Shown here: positions 54,187 through 57,204 of the stretch, piece by piece
How positions within the stretch are numbered: position 1 is the first letter of the stretch
Layout: each line of letters begins with the position of its first letter
Assembly: GCA_036940085.1 (NCBI GenBank)
Contig: JALLBK010000457.1
Location: forward strand, 1-57,204
Source of the DNA: Discostella pseudostelligera
Taxonomy: Eukaryota > Bacillariophyta > Thalassiosirophyceae > Thalassiosirales > Thalassiosiraceae
Reading direction: 5' to 3'
Length of the DNA: 57,204 bases
Made by a program: the position numbers and the translations under genes
Notes under the pieces: model-generated
What the model was told of the DNA's origin: nothing
Database searches by the model: none
What the model saw: only the letters and a program-made list of their open reading frames with translations

Positions 54187-56457
54187 ATGGTGATGCCGCC
54201 GACGAATCCCACAGCTAGCGGCAGCGGCGACGACACTTCGCCAATGACACAAAATAAAGCCGGAGCTATGCACCAACCCCACAATAATAATATTGGTCGG
54301 TCTTCTTCGCCCGTCGTCACTCCACGCGTAATCTTTGATTTTCGATGTCCGCAGTCGTCGACGTCGAGCAATGGCAATGACATTGGGAACGGGATCAACT
54401 GCAACAACAATGGCAAAGTGAATGGCACATCAAGTTGTAAGGGCCACACTCCTACAAAAGCAAGGAGACATGCATCACCTAAGAAATCAACTCGATTGCA
54501 CCATGTCAAATGGACACCAGTACCACCACTGCCGTCATCTTGGAAAGTGACGACATCTTCTAGCATCGGGTACAACCACAAACGAGTGCATGACAAAAAG
54601 GATACCCTCCGCAGTAGGTCTTACTCGCCAAAGAAGCAACGGACATCATCAATGAATAAGCATCTATTGCCATCCAAATTTTCATCGGCACTGCCACAAT
54701 CATCACCACCACGGACTACTCCTGCTCATCGTGCTCTCTACCATCTACTCCTCTTCACTCTACTTTCATTCATCACAATACCAATACTACTCTCCACATG
54801 CATACATCGTGGCTATTGCACCAATGTCGATACGAATCTCGTACTGTCACCTCAAACGACAATACAGGAAAGTGCATGTCATGTATCCTCACTTGCCATT
54901 ACACACATTTTACATCACTTGCCAAAAAAGGCTCAACTCTTGGTCCAGCGGATGCATCATTTCATTGGTACAATTATTGTTGGTTTGGATAGAAGAACGA
55001 CCATGACAATCCACGACGAGAGTGACGATTGGAAGAAGAAATTATTTGAACGTGTGACTGCCGATCATGCAAAGAAACATCAGGATCGAACCTACAACAA
55101 TGACAAATTGTCGTCGTCCTCGGCATCCGAAGAAATTGATAGAATGCATCCAATACGACACATCCTTGAGGGGGCATCAATCTACACTCATGTCAGGAGG
55201 CAGAAGCAGTTGATGAAATTGGAGGAGAAGAAGAAGATTCAACAGCATTTGCAAGACGAGTATGGCATTCCTGACGAAGAAGAAGTGATTGTGGTAGATT
55301 GGAAGAAATGGAAGTATGCCATGTCCGATGATTATGAATTAGATTCCAAGGAGATTTCCATGGTCCAAACGTTGGCGGAACGGGTGCTCACCATGTCGAA
55401 CACTATTGTTCGATGTACAACTACTGCGGGAGAGGATGCAAATGCAATTAGTACAGAATGCAACCCCGACGAGGAGAATGACATGCGAACAATTTCCAGC
55501 CTCAGCGATGGATCAGAAATGCCCTACCGACCCTTTCACGAGCGCGTCGACTCCGTTGCATGGGGAGGAGGACAGAATAATGATACCGACATGTCATGGT
55601 GGCCAAAACAGAATGACAAGGACACAAAAATATCATCGTCGACGACAACGATATCCTACCATAGCGAGGGAGGACGACTGTTAGCCGGATATCTCAAGAT
55701 TATGAAATGGCCATCCGACTTGCATGTCAAATTTCCCTTCCGACTATGTGCGCAGGGATGTGATTCGGAGGTAGCCGTACTACACACATTGGAATGGAGA
55801 GAGAAGTATAAACCGTGGTGTGTGTCGGAGGAAACTATACGATTCAATAATGATGGGTTCATTTATGCGAGAGGACATTCTCGACCTGGATCCATGCAGC
55901 GATTATTGCAGGCTGCCGAACAAACATCATCACTGCAAATGGCAGGTCATTCCATGGTTTGGCTACGGCCAGGTCTCGCATCCCCCACTGAAAATCTACA
56001 CCACTACATTCGGTCGGTAATACATGCCGTCGAAATGGCTGTCTCTGACTCACTTTATCGAAACGCCGGGACCATTGGCCGATTCAATGTCGTGATAGAC
56101 TGCGCCAACATGTCCTCTAAGAACTCTCTATCCATGTCGGGAGTCAAGACTTTGTTTTCGGTATTGCAAGATCATTTCCCAGATAGATTGGGTGTATTAT
56201 TATTGGCCAATTTGTCAGGATTGACGCAACTGTTATTGAAGATGATATTGCCGTTCGTGACCGAGGAGGTTCGGGCGAAGATTCATATCATACCGAATGA
56301 TGAAGCGGAGCGACGGATGATGTTACTGCAGTTTATTGATGAGAAACACATTCCATATTACCTCGGGGGTAAGGATGAGTACGAATTTGATGCAGCGGAG
56401 TATTATCAAGGAAAATGCATATTGTCGGAGGATGACATCAAGGAATACCATGCCTAA
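54187..56457 (+). CDS. Membrane-anchored CRAL-TRIO (Sec14-like) lipid-binding protein
   Basis: The single exon gives 756 residues. The N-terminal ~180 are Ser/Asn/Lys-rich, followed by one membrane segment (~184-206, LYHLLLFTLLSFITIPILLS). The middle carries charged, probably disordered sequence and a WKKW-containing acidic block. The C-terminal ~260 residues form a CRAL-TRIO domain: ETIRFNNDGFIYARGHS, FNVVIDCANMS, KTLFSVLQDHFPDRLGVLLLAN and VRAKIHIIPND. The domain carries phosphoinositides, sterols or tocopherol between membranes. The N-terminal anchor is unusual for the family. The ATG at 54187 was chosen (GACCATGG context). Confidence 0.78.
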   Translation: MVMPPTNPTASGSGDDTSPMTQNKAGAMHQPHNNNIGRSSSPVVTPRVIFDFRCPQSSTSSNGNDIGNGINCNNNGKVNGTSSCKGHTPTKARRHASPKKSTRLHHVKWTPVPPLPSSWKVTTSSSIGYNHKRVHDKKDTLRSRSYSPKKQRTSSMNKHLLPSKFSSALPQSSPPRTTPAHRALYHLLLFTLLSFITIPILLSTCIHRGYCTNVDTNLVLSPQTTIQESACHVSSLAITHILHHLPKKAQLLVQRMHHFIGTIIVGLDRRTTMTIHDESDDWKKKLFERVTADHAKKHQDRTYNNDKLSSSSASEEIDRMHPIRHILEGASIYTHVRRQKQLMKLEEKKKIQQHLQDEYGIPDEEEVIVVDWKKWKYAMSDDYELDSKEISMVQTLAERVLTMSNTIVRCTTTAGEDANAISTECNPDEENDMRTISSLSDGSEMPYRPFHERVDSVAWGGGQNNDTDMSWWPKQNDKDTKISSSTTTISYHSEGGRLLAGYLKIMKWPSDLHVKFPFRLCAQGCDSEVAVLHTLEWREKYKPWCVSEETIRFNNDGFIYARGHSRPGSMQRLLQAAEQTSSLQMAGHSMVWLRPGLASPTENLHHYIRSVIHAVEMAVSDSLYRNAGTIGRFNVVIDCANMSSKNSLSMSGVKTLFSVLQDHFPDRLGVLLLANLSGLTQLLLKMILPFVTEEVRAKIHIIPNDEAERRMMLLQFIDEKHIPYYLGGKDEYEFDAAEYYQGKCILSEDDIKEYHA

Positions 56458-56583
56458 AAATTTTTCGTTGGTTTTTATTGTTCGTTTTGAATCGACAATA
56501 AGTTCTTCAACATTGCGCATATCTATTGTGCTGTAACATTGCATTGAACAACCATGATTTCACTCATCATCTATGTCTAGAGT

Positions 56584-57150
56584 TTACTGCATTTGATTCA
56601 TTTTCCCCATGATCTGATTCAACTTCGTAACACACTCATATGTCTCCTTGTCGACGGCCATTAGCTTTTCCAACTCCTCTTGTCCATCCGACATTACCAA
56701 CTTCATCTGAGTGTGCAAAATGAGAGGTGCAATGAATCAAATCAATTGTCTGGATGCGTGCGAACAATGCCTAGACCTATGCAAAAATGCAAGCACAAGT
56801 GTGCCAAACAAAATCTAAACACTCACAATCTCTTGCATCTTGGGCGAACGCAACATGGCCACAAGCTCCTCATCCCCCATCATAGCCTTGAGCATCTCCG
56901 GTGGCATCGCTCCGGGAAGTGTCCCATCTCCACCAAGTGAATTGGCAATCATATCATCCGATACCTCCAATGATTTTCCTTCGAATGTCGCTTCTAGATT
57001 GCGTTTGTTGAATTCATCAATGATTGATGGATCGGCCTTGCCGGATGCTCTGGCGTCATTTAATCGACATTCGAGTGATTCGCGATCGAAGCAATCCGAG
57101 TAGGAAACTTTGCGTAGATCGAGTTCTGATTTGATTTCGCTGATTTTCAT
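56584..57150 (-). CDS. Small protein with SAP-like N-terminus and STI1-like C-terminus
   Basis: Exons 57150-56827 and 56706-56584 (447 nt) encode 148 residues. Residues 1-35 (MKISEIKSELDLRKVSYSDC followed by FDRESLECRL) resemble a SAP-type helix-turn-helix. The C-terminal half, GDEELVAMLRSPKMQEI joined to MKLVMSDGQEELEKLM, has the short helical pattern of STI1/heat-shock-chaperonin-binding repeats found in HOP and Hip. A role as a small Hsp70/Hsp90 co-chaperone is inferred. The intron (56707-56826) splits the STI1-like unit in phase 0. Confidence 0.6.
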
Positions 57151-57204
57151 TTGGCTTACTATGAATTAAAATAAAGCTACGCTATATTAAAAATCCATAC
57201 ATGA

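Noticed and set aside
1..57204. tRNA, rRNA, transposase or reverse transcriptase genes
   Set aside because: No cloverleaf with a GGTTCGAATCC-type T arm and no transposase or polymerase motifs were found by eye; a tRNAscan and RepeatMasker run would settle this.

Overview
This window looks like nuclear DNA of a compact stramenopile genome, most likely a centric diatom. The evidence is tight gene packing, short introns of about 70-200 bp with GTGAGT/GTAAGT donors and CAG/TAG acceptors, many convergent and divergent gene pairs, long Asn/Ser/Asp/Glu-rich tracts, and a four-repeat helicase-associated (HA) domain gene of the type expanded in diatoms. The species assignment is inference. I saw no bacterial operons, mobile elements, rRNA, tRNA or CRISPR arrays.

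Layout: HA-repeat protein (138-1963, +); large type II membrane protein with two sulfotransferase-like modules (2081-6854, -); meiotic factor MND1 (7392-8373, +); Fun30/SMARCAD1 chromatin remodeller (8729-12784, -); mitochondrial Atm1-type ABC exporter (13085-15842, -) divergent from a JMJD6-like JmjC oxygenase (16061-18015, +); FOXRED1-like oxidoreductase (18380-19963, +); a 12-exon, 2574-residue protein that joins a Ulp1/C48-like thiol-protease signature to an SF2-type ATPase resembling DUF3638/DUF3645 proteins (20530-29216, +); TRM6 (29320-31488, -) divergent from a Dsc3-like ubiquitin-ligase subunit (31900-34162, +); BRCA1-like RING/BRCT protein (34305-39241, -) divergent from mitochondrial ribosomal protein bL25 (39816-41072, +); NB-ARC-TPR STAND ATPase (41322-46582, -) divergent from a LETM1-like protein (47310-49025, +); a repeat-rich stretch and an Asn-rich orphan (49128-51635); an unknown protein (52476-53574, -); a membrane CRAL-TRIO protein (54187-56457, +); and a small STI1-like protein (56584-57150, -).

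Two themes link the genes. Several promoters carry GGCGGGAA-type E2F-like boxes, and at least five carry a CACGTG core, usually CCACGTGG; in three the two boxes lie close together. Genes so marked include BRCA1-like, MND1 and Fun30, which fits cell-cycle or DNA-repair control, but also mitochondrial genes. Four products (Atm1, FOXRED1, bL25m, LETM1-like) are probably mitochondrial.

The window contains five single N characters, each flanked by an exact direct repeat (72 bp in four cases, 21 bp in one). These are almost certainly unmerged contig overlaps. Counting each repeat once restores a continuous frame in all five affected genes. For every multi-exon model given here the summed exon length is a multiple of three once this is done.

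The best candidate for an undescribed system is the protease-ATPase fusion at 20530-29216. The NB-ARC-TPR protein, the composite promoter element and the repeat/orphan region near 49-52 kb come next.
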